A DNA stretch of 64,000 nucleotides from Anodontia alba (lineage: Eukaryota; Mollusca; Bivalvia; Lucinida; Lucinidae): NCBI GenBank assembly GCA_964016985.1, contig OZ024823.1:61090514-61154513 (forward strand), given 5' to 3'. How positions within the stretch are numbered: position 1 is the stretch's first letter; every line of letters begins with the position of its first letter. Positions 42,033 through 52,430 of this stretch are shown here, piece after piece. The translations under genes were made by a program, and so were the position numbers. The notes below the pieces were generated by a model that was not told the DNA's origin, ran no database searches, and saw nothing but the letters and a program-made list of their open reading frames with translations.

Positions 42033-43016
42033 TAGCTCGCCGGGACTATTGTCCCTGGAGAGCTTATGTTGTCACCTAGTTGTTGCGTCGGTGTCTGTCG
42101 GCGTCCGAGTTAGCACAATGTTTAAGTTTTCAAATGTGTGCATAGTTTTTTAATTGTTTAAGGTACTACTTTCATATTTGGCCTACACCTACCTTAGGGT
42201 AACACCTTCCAATAGCATACACCCTCATCCCCAAGTTAGACCCTTTATATAGGTCAAGGTCAGTTCTTACTTTGTCATTTACACCCATGTTTAAGTTTTG
42301 TGTTTAAGTTTTGAAAAGTGTACATAACTGCAGAAGTATTCAAGATAGAGCTTTAATATTTGGCCCACACCAGCCTTAGGGTTAGACCTTTCAAGAGCAC
42401 ACATCTCTTCCTCAGGTTGACCTTCTGCCTAGGTCAAGGTCAGGTCATACTTGGTCATTTAAACTCATGTTGGAGTTCTGCGTTTAAGTTTTGAAAAGTG
42501 TTTGTAACTGCTGAAGTATTCAATATACTGCTGTAATATTTGGCCCACACCAATGTTAGGGTAAGACCTTTCAATAGCACACACCCCTTCCTCAGTTTGA
42601 CCTTCTGCCTAGGTCAAGGTCAGGTCATACTCTGTCATTTACACCCATGTTGGAGTTCTAGGTTTAAGTTTTGAAAAGTGTTTGTAACTGCTGAAGTATT
42701 CAAGATACTGCTTTAATATTTGGCCCACAACTACCTTAGGGTAAGACCTTTCAATAGCACATACCTCTTCCTCAGCTTGACCTGCCAAAGTCAAGGTCAG
42801 GTCATACTTTGTCATTTCAACCCATGTTCGAGTTCTGTGTTACAGTTTTCAAAAGTAAATGTTTCAATGGCATATACCCCATCCCTCAGTTTTACATTCT
42901 TCAGACATCAAAGTCAGGTCATACTCTGTCATTTATAGCTATGTTTAAGTTCCATATTTAATCTTTAATATTTAAAGATTGTGTTTTTATCCGATCAACC
43001 CTGTCCGGCGAGCTGC
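42033..43016 (+). mobile_element. Element with AGCTCGCCGG ends and an internal 180-bp tandem array
   Basis: It begins AGCTCGCCGGGACTATTG and ends CCTGTCCGGCGAGCT, a short terminal inversion. Inside are four to five units of about 180 bp (CTTTAATATTTGGCCCACAC, CCTTAGGGTAAGACCTTTCA, GGTCAAGGTCAGGTCATACT, GTTTAAGTTTTGAAAAGTGT). It interrupts the 65-bp array. A related end, AGCTCACCGGAACAAGG, is at 9885. Confidence 0.8.
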
Positions 43017-43155
43017 GTTGTCTTCTGACAATTGTTTAGTTTAGGTATCTGACTCAGACTGACAGAAATATCAGCTGCGTTGTCTTCTGACAACTCTTGT
43101 TTATTTTAGGTATCTGACTCAGACTGACAGAAATATCAGCTATTTATATTCTAAT
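43017..43155 (+). repeat. Tandem repeat, about 65-bp unit (right block)
   Basis: TATCTGACTCAGACTGACAG with AAATATCAGCT occurs twice, the continuation of 41805-42032; GCGTTGTCTTCTGACAA, adjoining the element, is also duplicated. Confidence 0.8.
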
Positions 43156-43159
43156 ACTT

Positions 43160-43330
43160 AATAGCCAGCTGGATAAAAAATTGAAATATTTTTCCCAGAA
43201 TGTAGGCTTTGGCATTTCATGCAAATGGTCTCTTAGGAAGACAATTTGCATGAAATGTTAAAGCTTATTTTCAAGGAAAAATATCAATTTGCCGTCTGCT
43301 GAATTTGCCCAGAAAGTGGTAAAGGTTAAT
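43160..43330. mobile_element. Hairpin MITE, CATGCAAATTGTCTCC family
   Basis: TGGCATTTCATGCAAATGGT and ACAATTTGCATGAAATGTTA; right end GCCGTCTGCTGAATTTGCCC and GGTAAAGGTTAA. Confidence 0.8.
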
Positions 43331-43555
43331 TTTGGAGATCTGAATGAGACTCATAGAAATAAATAAGGCTTAACATTTCATGTGAATTGTCTGCTATGCA
43401 GAAATTCACATGAAATGTGTTTTCTGAACAATAATGCAAACAGTTCATTCACATGAATAGTAGACAATTCATATGAAATGTCAAGACATTTCCTCTGAAA
43501 AATAATGCAAAGAATTCACATGTATAGCAGGCAGTGTGAGTGATTGATACCTATT
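43331..43555. repeat. Clustered fragments of hairpin MITE arms
   Basis: CATTTCATGTGAATTGTC, GAAATTCACATGAAATGTG and CAATTCATATGAAATGTCAA, three alternating arms, suggest unequal exchange within the same family. Confidence 0.5.
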
Positions 43556-43556
43556 C

Positions 43557-43810
43557 ATAGAGCCAGATAAAGTGATAACTAAGGTGATAATTTTTGTGTT
43601 TTCACACCAAAACATATCTCTTAGGTACTCAATGGACTTGCCTCAACCGGTACTCAGTGGAATTTCCTCCAAGCTATGTTACAGAGGCAATTTCAGTGAG
43701 TACCCACAAAATATGTTACAGAGGCAATTCCATTGAGTACCCACAAGGTATATTTTGGTGTGAGAAAAATAAAAACTTACCATGAATATTCCCTTTATCT
43801 GGACCTTTTT
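43557..43810 (+). mobile_element. CCAGATAAGG MITE, expanded core
   Basis: AGAGCCAGATAAAGTGATAA and CCCTTTATCTGGACC are the ends. The core TACTCAATGGACTTGCCTC with GGCAATTTCAGTGAGTACCC is partly duplicated (GTTACAGAGGCAATT twice). Confidence 0.75.
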
Positions 43811-43830
43811 CGATATTGTTAAACTCAGCA

Positions 43831-44090
43831 TTGCTCCAGATAAGAGCGAGTAGACACCTTATACTATACTTATCTTATTTCTTCACAAAAACATATATTG
43901 TGTGTACTCATGATTGCCTCACTGAGGCATTTCTAATGAGTACCCACATTATATTTTTGTGGAGAAATAAAAAAAAAAACTCTCAGTATGATGAGGCATT
44001 TCTACCCACAACATCATGTGTGTTTTTGTGGAGAAAAAAGTATTTTTCAGCTGAAAAGCAGCGCCTTATTTAGAGCTATGCTATTGAAGT
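43831..44090 (+). mobile_element. CCAGATAAGG MITE
   Basis: TGCTCCAGATAAGAGCGAGT to GCGCCTTATTTAGAGCTATG, with TTGCCTCACTGAGGCATTTC at the centre. The right arm is duplicated (GAGGCATTTCT and ACCCACA twice). Confidence 0.75.
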
Positions 44091-45065
44091 TGATTTGTGT
44101 TGATATTTGTTGATTTTTTTTTTTGATTTTTTTTTTTCTAATATTTCACTACAGGTAAATAATAATTGCTCAACATAGAAGTGATCTTTTAAATTAGTCT
44201 ATAACTGTATATCAGCCAGTTCTTGATCTAGCTTTTTTATCACATTAGTAGCAGTATATCATTCTCATAACACATTTCCCCTCTTTTACCATAATAAACC
44301 TAAATATTGGGACAGACAGGCCTGAGCAAGCTGTGTAGATCCAGTATCTACTTTGTTTGCCAGCCACTCAAGTTGACTACCAGTCAGATGGATGTTAAAA
44401 TTTTAGGACAATTATAGTGAGGGCTTAAGATGTCCCAGTATATAGGGTGAATATGGTATGTTGTGAAAAGTTGTCTCCTAGCCTAATTCCAGCTTGCTGT
44501 GCAAGTTAATCTGGATTTTCCCTGTTAATGCATGGTTTAAGTTGAAGGGATTTATTTCCAAGGGAACAGACTCTGACATGAAAGCAGTTCAGAAACATAT
44601 ATGAAAGGAAGCTACTCATTGGGATAGCCCTTTGAGAAGGGTTCATATAACATGGAACCAAAGCTTTTTTTGTTAGAATGACCTCCCTTTGAAGTGAATC
44701 CATTCCCTTTATGGCAGATTTATCTATATCATGTCTCTGCGTAAAAAGGAAGTGACCTCATGACTGTTTTTCTTTATTTTTTCTTTATCCTCAATGTTTT
44801 TCTTTTTTATCAATATTTTTTTCTTTGATATTGTTTGATTTGTGTGTATCTGTGATAGCTGTTTGAGCCACGACAAAGAAAAGTACCCTTCATAATCTGA
44901 ACAGGTCCTATGCATTTTGTGAATTCAAGATCAGGCACTGATAGAATCTGTGTACCAAGTACAAAACTCCAGACTAGAGGTGGAAAATAAGAAGCTATTT
45001 TTGTGACATTTGCACACCCAAAAAAGTGAAAAACAAATTTCAGTGATGTCTGCTTTTATTTATAG
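44091..45065. other. Intergenic; one degraded MITE
   Basis: 44288-44458 carries the ATATTGGGACAG-ended group (CTAAATATTGGGACAGACAG, TGTGTAGATCCAGTATCTAC, GATGTCCCAGTATATAGGGT). The remainder shows nothing recognisable. Confidence 0.5.
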
Positions 45066-45320
45066 TCAGTGGCAGAATGGTTAGTGCTCCTGACTTCATA
45101 TCACAAATTCCCGGATTCGAATCCGGCTCGAGACAGAATTCAGCTCATGATTGTACGGCACTTCATTGCATGGAGCCTTTCATTATCATCCGTCCATCAT
45201 CTCGACAGGACTTGAATGTGTTGAAAGGGATAGCAGGGATTAAACTTTCAACTTTGGAAGTTCTAATGTTCCTGCACAAAATTAGGCTCTCCCCCTTATC
45301 ATTGGGCAGTTAAATAAACA
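45066..45320 (+). mobile_element. tRNA-derived SINE, second type
   Basis: A-box-like GTGGCAGAATGGTTAGTG and B-box-like GGATTCGAATCC are followed by GACAGAATTCAGCTCATGAT, CATTGCATGGAGCCTTTCAT and GTGTTGAAAGGGATAGC. Related copies are at 47388-47580 and, much decayed, 6955-7135. It is unrelated in body to the first SINE type. Confidence 0.78.
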
Positions 45321-45388
45321 AAAAGGTTTCTTAAGTTATTTCTGAGCTTTTAAACACATCCATAAAAAACTAAGCTTCAATTTGTTAA

Positions 45389-45573
45389 CCCTAGTCCTGC
45401 TGAACCAGGATATGTCCTGTCTTTGCAAACAGTGTAGAGCCAGATCAGTTGGCTTCTGACTGATCAGGATCTGCACTGTTTGTGAATTTGTATCAACAGC
45501 CTGGATCAATTAATCTGACTGGCTGAAAATTAGAAGTAGGCATGGCATCTTAATTTATTCAGCATGACAAGGG
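45389..45573 (+). mobile_element. TTAA-flanked hairpin MITE (CCCTTGTCCTGCTGAA family)
   Basis: TTAA at 45385-45388 and 45574-45577. CCCTAGTCCTGCTGAACC and GCATGACAAGGG form the ends. The central arm is shortened (TTGGCTTCTGACTGATC). Confidence 0.85.
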
Positions 45574-45900
45574 TTAAGAATTCAGGCATCCCATGCCAAT
45601 TCTCGACTTTTTATAGTAAAAAGGGAGAATTTTGGGGGAGTGGGGGAGGGATCAGAAATTATGAGGAAGTTCAAATCTTGGTTAATGCGCACAATGGCTG
45701 TAAAGAATCTACAAAACTACTTGTAGTGTAAACCCTGATCAGATTGCACTATGTGCAGGCTGACCCTGTTAGTTATGAGATAACTTCCATTTGTTGTGGC
45801 TGATTTTGAAGAAATGTTTGTAACAGAAGAATCTAGATAGCATGCATGACCTTTAACCTGCAAAATTTAAGGGAAATGTATAGACTTTCATGGGAAGGCA
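45574..45900. other. Intergenic; diverged MITE fragment
   Basis: CCTGATCAGATTGCACTATG at 45737 is a lone core remnant. Nothing else is recognised. Confidence 0.4.
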
Positions 45901-45904
45901 ATGC

Positions 45905-46030
45905 TGTCAGAACTTAGACCTCCCTTCTGAAAAGGGGTCTACTCTAAAAGGCAAGAATTTGCTCCCCGTGGGAGCAAATTCTTGCCTTTTAGAGTAGAGC
46001 CCTTTTCAGAAGGAGCTTGGTGTTCAGGAA
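45905..46030. mobile_element. Hairpin MITE, GAATTTGCTCCC family
   Basis: CTACTCTAAAAGGCAAGAAT and its complement ATTCTTGCCTTTTAGAGTAG flank TTTGCTCCCC-GT-GGGAGCAAA. The stem of about 34 bp has one mismatch or so. It is the best copy of the family represented at 22080-22165. Confidence 0.88.
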
Positions 46031-46620
46031 AGCAAGCAGGAAGTCACAAATCTTGTCTTCCATGTGAAATGGCAGAAAATCTAGCAGTCCCGTCCCCTTA
46101 AATATCAGCAGACAGTATTAAAATAGTTCTCTAATAATTTTTCCAGAGGCGACATGAGAATGTCAAGCCATATTTTCTAGGTAAAATAAGAAAAATACTT
46201 ACAATTTATCACCTGTTGATTTAATAGCTCAGCAGATCAAAACATGAATTTCATTAAAATCTAGACATGAATTTTGGCAAGCAGTATAGATCCTGATGGG
46301 ACTGCCTGTAACTGGCTTTAACTGGCTCTCTCATCTAAATTCATAGATCTTCATAACAAGCGTGGTCACATAAATAGTTTTTCTTCTCATCAAAATTATA
46401 TGCTGCAGTATTTTTTCGGAGGGCTTTTAATGATTACCCAAAGTGTATGTTTTGGTAGAGAAATGAGAAAACGCTCGTTGTTTTCAGCCAAATTTCATAA
46501 AAATGTTAAAATTTGTCAGTCATCTACATGCTAAAGGGTTACAAACTTGACAGATCTCCTGTGATTATACCTCATTAACTCCTCTTTGTTACACCAAAGA
46601 AACCATTAGCACCCTCTAAG
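46031..46620. other. Intergenic; partial MITE pieces
   Basis: At 46100-46235 lies a CATGCAAATTG-family remnant (ATCAGCAGACAGTATTAAAA and GTAAAATAAGAAAAATAC), and at 46390-46480 a remnant of the CCAGATAAGG group. Confidence 0.5.
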
Positions 46621-47030
46621 CAATTTTCATCCTTTTTTTTTTTCTAATTCTCCCAGAAAATAGTGTTTGACATTTTATCCAGATTGTCTCCTAATTTCTT
46701 TTTTTTTTCTAGAAAATAGGGTTGACATTTTTAAGACAATTTACATGAAAAGTCAACCCCTATTTTATTGGAAAAAATAAGAAAAAATTAAAAAAAAAAA
46801 ATTTAATGTGTTGTCTGGTTGCTACCCAGCATTCCAGTCATCAAAAATATTAGTAGATGATATTCTTAAATGTTTTTTTTCCCACCCCCAAAAATACAGC
46901 TGGATATTTCCTGTGGCTTGTCTCCTAAGGAGACAGTCACAATGAATGCCAAGTCCTGTTTTCCAGGACAAATTGATAAAATATTTCTTGTGAATGTTTG
47001 TTGTTTGCTAAATACCCCTTCAGCATGTAA
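46621..47030. mobile_element. Two adjacent CATGCAAATTGTCTCC-type MITEs
   Basis: The first, 46625-46800, has GTGTTTGACATTTTATCCAG, then AGACAATTTACATGAAAAGT and GGAAAAAATAAGAAAAAATT. The second, 46840-47030, has TGGCTTGTCTCCTAAGGAGA with CAATGAATGCCAAGTCCTGT. The order of insertion is not resolved. Confidence 0.65.
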
Positions 47031-47039
47031 CCAGGTTAA

Positions 47040-47245
47040 CCCTTGTCCTGCTGAACCCGGATATACCCTGCCTTTGCAAACAGTGTAGATCCAGATCAGT
47101 TGGCTTCTGAAGAAGCCAACTGATCTGGATCTGCACTATTTGCCGTTAAGGATGTGAATTTGTATCAACAACCAGGATCAAGTAATCTGATTGGCTGAAA
47201 ATTAGATGTGGGTGTGGCATGTTAATTTATTCAGCAGGACAAGGG
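47040..47245 (+). mobile_element. TTAA-flanked hairpin MITE (CCCTTGTCCTGCTGAA family)
   Basis: TTAA at 47036-47039 and 47246-47249. The core TTGGCTTCTGAAGAAGCCAA is within GCAAACAGTGTAGATCCAGA arms. It ends TTCAGCAGGACAAGGG. Confidence 0.9.
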
Positions 47246-47387
47246 TTAAAGTAGTGTATTGTGTATTGATGATATGTTGGCTCCTGACATAATTTGGCAT
47301 TTTTTATTTTATTGTTTACAAATTTATGTTTGTCATATTTTCATTTTGTTCACACCAGAAGAAAAGGGACCTTTGAGGTATAGAAGC

Positions 47388-47580
47388 ATCCGCCCATGTA
47401 GCTGAGTGGTTAGTGATCCCAACTTCAGATTAGAGGTCCCTGCTTCAAATCCTGCTGGAGGCGGAATTCATATGACTGTATGGAGCTTCATTGCATAGAA
47501 CCTTTCGTTATCACCTTTCTGTAGTCTCGGTATGACTTAAAATAATGTTGAAAGGGATGTAAAATACCAAACCATCATTA
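47388..47580 (+). mobile_element. tRNA-derived SINE, second type
   Basis: CATGTAGCTGAGTGGTTAGT (A-box-like) and GCTTCAAATCCTGC (B-box-like), body GGCGGAATTCATATGACTGT, TTGCATAGAACCTTTCGTTA, TGTTGAAAGGGATGTAAAAT. Confidence 0.8.
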
Positions 47581-47599
47581 CATCTTTGAGGTGTATTGT

Positions 47600-47860
47600 G
47601 AACAAAGAAACTTACCTAAATATTCAGATAGAGGGGCTAAAGCAAACAGAAGCAGTTTGATCTGGATCTGCACTGTTTGCCATGCCATCACATTTTGGCA
47701 CCTAACATGCTGGGTAAAAACCTTAGCACACTACAGTTTGAAATATTTTTCTTATTTTTACCTGAAAATAGGCTTTGATATTTCATGCAAATTGTCTCTT
47801 GAAGACAATTTGCTAGAAAGATCAAGGGGAAAATATCATCAATTGGAGTGAAGTCTTTAC
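47600..47860. mobile_element. Palindromic core fragment followed by a CATGCAAATTG-type MITE
   Basis: TGATCTGGATCTGCACTGTT at 47656 is a half core. From 47705 follows GCTGGGTAAAAACC, TATTTCATGCAAATTGTCTC and GAAGACAATTTGC, shortened at the right. Confidence 0.6.
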
Positions 47861-48250
47861 TGTAGGCGTACCCACCTTTGACAAAAGATACTCATTGCAG
47901 ATAACCAAATGATTTTTCTGTTAGGATGCTCTCCCTTCGAAAAGGCGGGTAAACATGCTCAGCTTAGAGTGATCTCCCTGTAATGTGTACCCAGTCACCT
48001 AAAGTTGGCAGAAAAGAGTTCTTCTGGTTATATATTGTTGTTTTGAAATTTTCCTTGTATTTTGCAGTTTATATTTGATAGCATCAGAATTTGTATGTTT
48101 TATGTCATATGTTTGTAAATAATATAAACATGAATTCATTATAATTATTAAATTAAATTTATAAAATTAAATAGATAAATGGACATATATTAATTAAACT
48201 ATGACACAGATTATGATTTTTGATTTGATTTTTCTCTTAAATCCAGGCCC
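47861..48250. other. Intergenic, no recognised gene
   Basis: A small GAATTTGCTCC-family relic (TAGAGTGATCTCCC) and an AT-rich tract are seen; no other structure. Confidence 0.4.
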
Positions 48251-48430
48251 CAAACCGTAACACGAGACACTTGAGGCCTTCCAGGCAGCTCGAACGATAG
48301 TTCACCGGAGGCAGCAATGCTGGAGGTGGATGGATAAACACGCTTTCACTGGAGGCAGCAATGCCGGAGGTGGACGAAAAAACAAACCTACTGGTTAACC
48401 GCTTAGAGGACTAAGCCTGCCCCAGTAAAA
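48251..48430 (+). repeat. Minisatellite pair and SINE tail
   Basis: GGAGGCAGCAATGCTGGAGG and GGAGGCAGCAATGCCGGAGG are two copies of a roughly 50-bp unit. 48393-48426 is the SINE tail text TTAACCGCTTAGAGGACTAA, truncated at both ends. Confidence 0.7.
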
Positions 48431-48830
48431 GAAAAAAAAAAACTTAACCATTTTGTCTGTACAGACCAAAACCTTTTTAAACAGTGTAGATCCATCATTT
48501 CAGGATCTACACATTTTGATATTCTGATAATAAGACTGAAGAAAACATGAAGGAAAAATGAAAGCAAGAAGGCCACCATCCCTGAACACACTGTTGTAGC
48601 AAATCGGTCATAGCAAATTTGAAATTGTAACCTTTAGAGCTGCTGAGAAATATTTGAAGAGCAAGTTTACCTGTGCAATGCAAATAATAGAATATTCATA
48701 GGTCTAAAATTTTGAATTGCAAAATATCAAGTCTTCCATGGAGAGCAAATTCCTTTTACCCCTTTTCAGTAGGGAGGTAAAACAATTTTCACGGTTGCCT
48801 CCCTGGAAGTGTGTCCATTCCCTTAACCCT
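48431..48830. other. Intergenic; MITE remnants
   Basis: AAACAGTGTAGATCCATCAT with TTTCAGGATCTACACATTTT at 48479-48517 is a shortened core. 48725-48820 is a GAATTTGCTCC-family remnant into which the next MITE is inserted. Confidence 0.5.
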
Positions 48831-48836
48831 TGTCCT

Positions 48837-49031
48837 GCTGAAACCGAATATACCCTGCCTTTGCAAACAGTGCAGATCCAGATCAGTTGGCTTCTAAGAA
48901 GCCAACTGATCTGGATCTGCACTGTTTGCCATTCATTATGTGAATTTATATCAACAATCTGGATCAAGTAATCTGATTGGCTGAAAATTCGAAAAGGGCG
49001 TGGCATCTTAATTTATTCAGCAGGACAAGGG
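48837..49031 (+). mobile_element. TTAA-flanked hairpin MITE (CCCTTGTCCTGCTGAA family)
   Basis: TTAA at 48833-48836 and 49032-49035; GCAAACAGTGCAGATCCAGA, then TTGGCTTCTAAGAAGCCAA as the hairpin tip; end TTCAGCAGGACAAGGG. Confidence 0.92.
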
Positions 49032-49111
49032 TTAAGCATGAAAAAGGTAATAACCATTAATCAATAAAGCATGTTAATTATGTAACACTGGTAATTCTAA
49101 GCCTACCCAGG

Positions 49112-49424
49112 AAACCTCATGGTCTCCAGTGGGTTGGATGCGCCGTCAGACTGGAGATCAGGAGGTCCCGGGTTCAACCCCCATCAAGGTTGGCAACATT
49201 CTTTCGTGGAGATTGATCATAAAATATTTTCTACAGTCAATCTCTCCCTTCCGCTGATTCAAGAAGGGATATTGGTCAGTTTCTGGTGAAAGAATGTGCA
49301 CAATACTGGTTAACCGCTTAGAGGACTAACGCTGCCCAGTAAAAGTGTGGTTAGGTAAACTGACCATGCTCAACATGACCCCATTGGGTTGACTGGGCCG
49401 TAAAACCTCAACACAAACAAACTG
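49112..49424 (+). mobile_element. tRNA-derived SINE, first type, full length
   Basis: A-box-like GGGTTGGATGCGCCGTC, B-box-like GGGTTCAACCCCC; the body as in the copy at 15125-15430; ends CTCAACACAAACAA. Imperfect flanking duplication CTACCCAGG (about 49103) and CTGCCCAGG (about 49422). Confidence 0.87.
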
Positions 49425-49639
49425 CCCAGGTAAAGTGTGTTTGGTAAATTGACAGTGCACATGGTTTGGATATGATTTTTAAATTTATTTTTGTCACTTT
49501 TTCCACTCATATAATCCTTGTCTTAATTTTTGTCACTTTTGCAACTAAGCTAAGAATGAAATAAACTTATTTAATAACCACCTCCTGATTGTGGCTCCTT
49601 TGACTTTTGCCCCAGCAGGTGCAACGCCGCCTTCTGCAG

Positions 49640-51100
49640 GATTCTGGTTTTTTTGTATGCTCATTTTGAAAAAAACAGACATAATATTTCATGGCACTGT
49701 CCGTCCATCCGTCAACATTCTTGTATGCTTCATAACTCAGTAACAGTTCAGGATATCTTCATGCAATTTTATAAGAATATGTATTAGGTCATGACGATGT
49801 GTCGCACACAAGAATGAGTGTTCCCCCTTTCTTAATTTCCAGGTTATGCCCCTTTGATTAATTTTTTCCAAACATTCTTGTACCTGCCGTAACTCAGTAA
49901 CCGTTAAGGATATCTTCATGCACTTTTATAGGAATATGTATTAGGTCAGGACAATGTGTTGTCCATAAGAACGAATGTTCCCCCTTTCTTATTTTCCAAG
50001 TGATGCCCCTTTGATTAATTTTTCCAACCATCTGTCCGTCAACATTATTGAACCCACCATAACTCAGGAACCGTTCAGGATATCCTCATGCAATTTTATA
50101 GGAATATGTATTAGGTCAGGACGACGTGTAGTGCACAAGAATGATTGTTCCCCATTTCTTAGTTTCCAAGTTATGTCCCTTTGATTAATTTTTCCAGAAT
50201 TCTTGTATGCGCCATAACTCAGTAACCGTTAGGGATATCTTCATGCAACTTTATAGGAATATGTATTAGGTCATGGCGATGTGTCTTGCACAAGAATGAT
50301 TGTTCCCCTTTTCTTATTTTACAAGTTATGCACTTTGATTATTTTTTTCTAACATTCTTGTATGCTCCATAATTCAGTAACAGTTCAGAATGTCTTCATG
50401 CAATTTTACATGAATATGTATTAGGTCAGGTTGATGTGTCACGCACATGAATGATTTTCACCCTTTCTTAGTTTCCAAGTTATGCTTGCCCCTTTGATTG
50501 ATTTTTCCAGAATTTTAGTACGCGCCATAACTCAGTAACTGTTAGGGATATCTTCATGCAACTTTATAGGAATTTGTATTAGGTCACGATGATGTGTCAT
50601 GCACAAGAATGATTGTTCCCCCTTTCTTATTTTCCAAGTTATGCCCCTTTGATTAATTTTTCCAAACATTCTCGTACGCTCCATAATTCAGTAACAATTC
50701 AGAATATGCAATTTTATAGGAATATGTTTTAGGTCAGGACGATGTGTTGTGCACAAGAATGATTGTTCTCCAAATCTTATTTACTAAGTTATGCCCCTTT
50801 GATTGATTTTTCCAGAATTCTTGTACACGACATAACTCAGTAACCATTCAGATATCTTCATGCAGTTTTATAAGAATATGTATTAGGTCACGATGATGTG
50901 TCATGCACAAGAATGATTGTTCCTCCTTTCTTAGTTTCCAAGTTATGCCCCTTTGATTAATTTTTTTTTTTCAAACATTCTTGTACTGGCCATAACTCAG
51001 TTACCATTAGAGATATCTTCATGCAAATTTATAGGAATGTGTATTAGGTCAGAACGACATGTTGCATACAAGAATGATTGCTCCCCTTTCTAGTTACCAG
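49640..51100 (+). repeat. Tandem array, about 150-bp unit, about ten copies
   Basis: Units contain CCATAACTCAGTAACCGTTA, GGATATCTTCATGCAATTTT, ATAGGAATATGTATTAGGTC, GCACAAGAATGATTGTTCCC and CCAAGTTATGCCCCTTTGAT. Copies vary by insertions and deletions of up to 20 bp. There is no conserved frame; open frames on both strands are by-products. Confidence 0.93.
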
Positions 51101-51480
51101 TGGTCGAAGCTGTTAATTATTATTCCATAACTTACCCATATGCAAATTAATTGTTTAGGCTATTCTCATTCAATCCGTAATGCCATAACCCTTTGAAATA
51201 TTCTAAGGAAATTTTGTAGGAATGTAAATAATAATGGGGCAATATATCATGAGCAAGAACCACAACTCTGACTTACTTATGTCCTGAATTATTTGCCCTA
51301 TAACTAAATTTTCTTTTCCTTCTCTAATTCTTCAATCATTTTAAATATTTTAACGAAACTTAATGGTGGTGTGTATATTGCCAAGGAAATACATTAAGAC
51401 CAAGAATGGTAACTCTAATATACTTAGTTTATAAATTATTTCCCTTGTTTGACTTCTGCATTTCTCAATATCTGTGTCAC
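51101..51480 (+). repeat. Diverged flanking units of the array
   Basis: TAATGCCATAACCCTTTGAA, GGAAATTTTGTAGGAATGTA, CATGAGCAAGAACCACAACT and CCTGAATTATTTGCCCTATA follow the same order of words as the array, at low identity. Confidence 0.5.
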
Positions 51481-52430
51481 TTCATCCTGGAAGTTTTTTT
51501 TGTTTTGTTTTTTTAATTTATATTAACAGTATTTAATATGTTAATTGTTTTAATATAGGTGCAATCCTTAATTACAGAGTTGCTGTTCCTGTTTGTCTGC
51601 CTGTCCATCTTTTTGCCATACACATAGTATACATTCTGTCTTAGCAAACGGGCGTATAATGTGCCACTTGCGAAGCTCTTGTTTTTTGGGGGTTTTTTTT
51701 GTTTTTTTTTGTCCCTTTTTTTTTTTTTTTTTTTTTGCAGGCTGGCTGACAGAAAGAACAACGTGCTCATGGTCAGGTAGACACATTCAGGATGAAGACG
51801 GAAAAATTTTATAAGCTGTCATGTGCCATATTTTATGATTGCATTAACACCATAAATCAATTAATTATACCTTTCTTTGATAAGAAAATGTCTATTTTTG
51901 AGGAATATGGAACCTTTAAGTTACAATCAAAATTTTATTCCATGAGGGAACTTATCTTTCCTTGTCCTAATGCTGTATATACATGTATAAAATCATGATA
52001 TTGTTAAACACTTTCTCTTCAGAAATTAGTTGGCCAATTTCCACCAAGTTTCATGTCGATCCTTCTGCTGGAACGAGATTGAGAGTTTGTTCAAATGTAC
52101 TCACTCCATTGACTGTCATGCCCATATATGGTAAAATGATAAAAAAAAAATACATTCTTCTTCAAAACCAAGAACTACACAAATTATGAACCGTCCATTA
52201 GCTGCAATGACAGGATTGGAAATATGTTGCATAATATCTGCATATCTGCAGTGGCTAATTCACTCAGGTAAGCGAGCCGTGGGCCGTGGGCCCCTTGTAC
52301 TATTTATTCTGTATTTCATTATAGAGCAAGAGCACAGCAAAACGGGGCAATATACGCCCATTTACCATTTTACAAGGATACCCCATCTATATAGTCAGGC
52401 AAAGGCGTAAACTATGTGGACTTTTACAAA
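51481..52430. other. Intergenic; poly(T) tract, no supported gene
   Basis: T-rich at 51684-51736. No family is recognised in the 51792-51998, 51983-52189 or 52186-52410 frames. A single tandem-type unit (AAATTAGTTGGCCAATTTCC, CCAAGTTTCATGTCGATCC) lies at 52021-52190. Confidence 0.4.

Noticed and set aside
45083..45150. Possible tRNA gene at the GGATTCGAATCC B box
   Set aside because: A and B boxes are present but no paired acceptor stem is seen, and the sequence continues into a body shared with 47388-47580, so it is a SINE head.
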